Source: Cherax quadricarinatus
Taxonomy: Eukaryota; Arthropoda; Malacostraca; Decapoda; Parastacidae
Assembly: GCF_038502225.1 (NCBI RefSeq)
Contig: NC_091292.1
Span: 52,432,506 to 52,496,505 of the forward strand
Reading direction: 5' to 3'
Length of the DNA stretch: 64,000 bases
Part shown: one piece after another, positions 63,115-64,000 of the stretch
How positions within the stretch are numbered: position 1 is the stretch's first letter
Layout: each line of letters starts with the position of its first letter
Position numbers and translations under genes: made by a program
Notes under the pieces: model-generated
Database searches by the model: none
The model's input: the letters and a program-made list of their open reading frames with translations, nothing else
What the model was told of the DNA's origin: nothing

Positions 63115-63416
63115 GGTGCCGTAGTTCGGCTGGTAGCGCACTCAATTCACTCAGTGAGGTCCGTGGTTCGATCCCCGGTACGGTGTGAATATTATTTCCT
63201 TAAGACACCTACTGTTCCTGTTCACCTAGCAGCAAGTACGTACGTCCTGCTAGGTGAACAAAGATAGTAGGTGTCGACTGGCGTGGGTTACATTCTGGGG
63301 ACAAGATTTACCTAAGTTGCTCGAAATGGTCTACAAAACCAGGGACTTTCTATACAGTATGTCATTGATGTTAGCTATGATCTGTTTAAGTTGTATCTAG
63401 TACTTGTAGAATTAAA
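63115..63416 (+). mobile_element. tRNA-derived SINE with internal hairpin
   Basis: tRNA-like head at 63117-63186 (tagttcggctggtagcgcac as box A region, gtggttcgatccccgg as box B). A hairpin follows with cacctactgttcctgttcac against its near-complement gtgaacaaagatagtaggtg (63208-63277). The body is shared with 11566-11822 (gtcgactggcgtgggt, tatgtcattgatgttagcta, gtacttgtagaattaaagat). The tail is the adjoining ATT tract. This is not a functional tRNA. Confidence 0.85.
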
Positions 63417-63417
63417 G

Positions 63418-63516
<99 letters not shown>
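63417..63516. repeat. (ATT)n microsatellite, SINE tail
   Basis: About 33 ATT triplets directly following the SINE. Confidence 0.97.
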
Positions 63517-64000
63517 TAGCAGGCACTACGTATGACATCCGTTATTATTCTCTTGCTCTGCTTTATGGTTACAAAGTCGTTCTGTTGACGATACTGAAGC
63601 GCAGGTGTAGTGTGAGCTTTAACGGTGACGTTACCTTCTGTTCACAGCTTTATCAAGACAATGACCTGATAATGATCTACACAGAATGGAACCTGACAGT
63701 GTAAAAGGACGCTACTCGCCTTTTTTTTTTTTTTCCTCTCTGCCTTGTATTCGGTCAATCATCCTTGGCTCACTTTCACTTTACCTCACAGTTTTCTTTA
63801 TTGGTACTCTCTACTACTCTCTGTTTTTTCTTATTTCCTTTCATTTTTCTTATTTTTCTCCCACAATTTGACCTCCATTTGAGCTTCAGGTTCTCCAAAA
63901 TTGTGATGATTTTGTCGTACCTTCTGGATACTTATTACTTAGTAATGTTTTCATTTTCTTGATAAATTAAATGCATTTTTTTTAGTCTGAACAAGAGAGA
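63517..64000. other. T/C-rich sequence without recognised gene
   Basis: Includes a T14 run near 63721-63734 and pyrimidine-rich stretches. No supported coding region. Confidence 0.35.

Noticed and set aside
63117..63190. Possible functional tRNA gene
   Set aside because: Good box B but mispaired arms, continuing directly into the shared SINE body.

Overview
The window looks like a repeat-dominated stretch of an arthropod nuclear genome, most likely a decapod crustacean. This is inferred from the style and density of the LINE, SINE, microsatellite and minisatellite families; no marker gene fixes the species. There are no prokaryotic operons, CRISPR arrays or intact bacterial-type genes. The only host gene I can support is on the minus strand at the left: two consecutive exons of an M1-family (aminopeptidase N-like) zinc metallopeptidase at 10685-10829 and 3837-4001. 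They join in phase across a 6.7-kb intron. That intron holds a dead LINE, a 44-bp minisatellite of about 54 copies and older repeats; a 46-bp satellite fills 1-3568 beyond the second exon.

Layout: 1-3568, 46-bp satellite with a 26-monomer higher-order repeat. 3569-10830, the aminopeptidase exons and intron. 10831-13725, SINE, a probable Penelope-like remnant and unique sequence. 13725-20781, a pile of minus-strand LINE copies (endonuclease plus reverse transcriptase), several of them separated by (GT)n tracts. 20783-27979, microsatellites, an inverted SINE pair inserted in a LINE, further dead LINE fragments, and a CR1-type element with an esterase-like ORF1. 27980-33414, a mosaic array of 359-378-bp units that each carry a 35-39-nt hammerhead-ribozyme-like core. 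33745-34140, LINE 3' end. 34366-34780, G-poor AC-rich DNA. 36174-36416, 40-bp tandem repeat. 36471-45038, 21-bp minisatellite with 377-bp and 2887-bp higher-order periods. 45385-46370, (AAT)n. 49492-56690, 32-bp minisatellite in two subfamilies. 56916-62520, three plus-strand LINE copies of the same family as 13725-20781, again bounded by (CA)n. 62528-63515, LINE 3' end and a tRNA-derived SINE ending in (ATT)n.

Three systems stand out. (1) A repeat family with a hammerhead-like core (CTGANGA, stem II, GAAAC, GTY). Stem I pairing is kept by different bases in different subtypes, and two short copies are flanked by 11-13-bp target-site duplications, so the core travels as a small mobile element. 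(2) A LINE family whose copies are bounded on both sides by (CA)n in a fixed orientation, which suggests insertion targeted to (CA)n microsatellites. (3) Nested higher-order structure in the minisatellites. A block at 30389-30885 looks like uncorrected long-read sequence at an inversion point and should be treated with caution. All LINE copies seen are broken. Long open frames inside the 21-bp, 32-bp, (GT)n and (AAT)n arrays are by-products of repetition, not genes.
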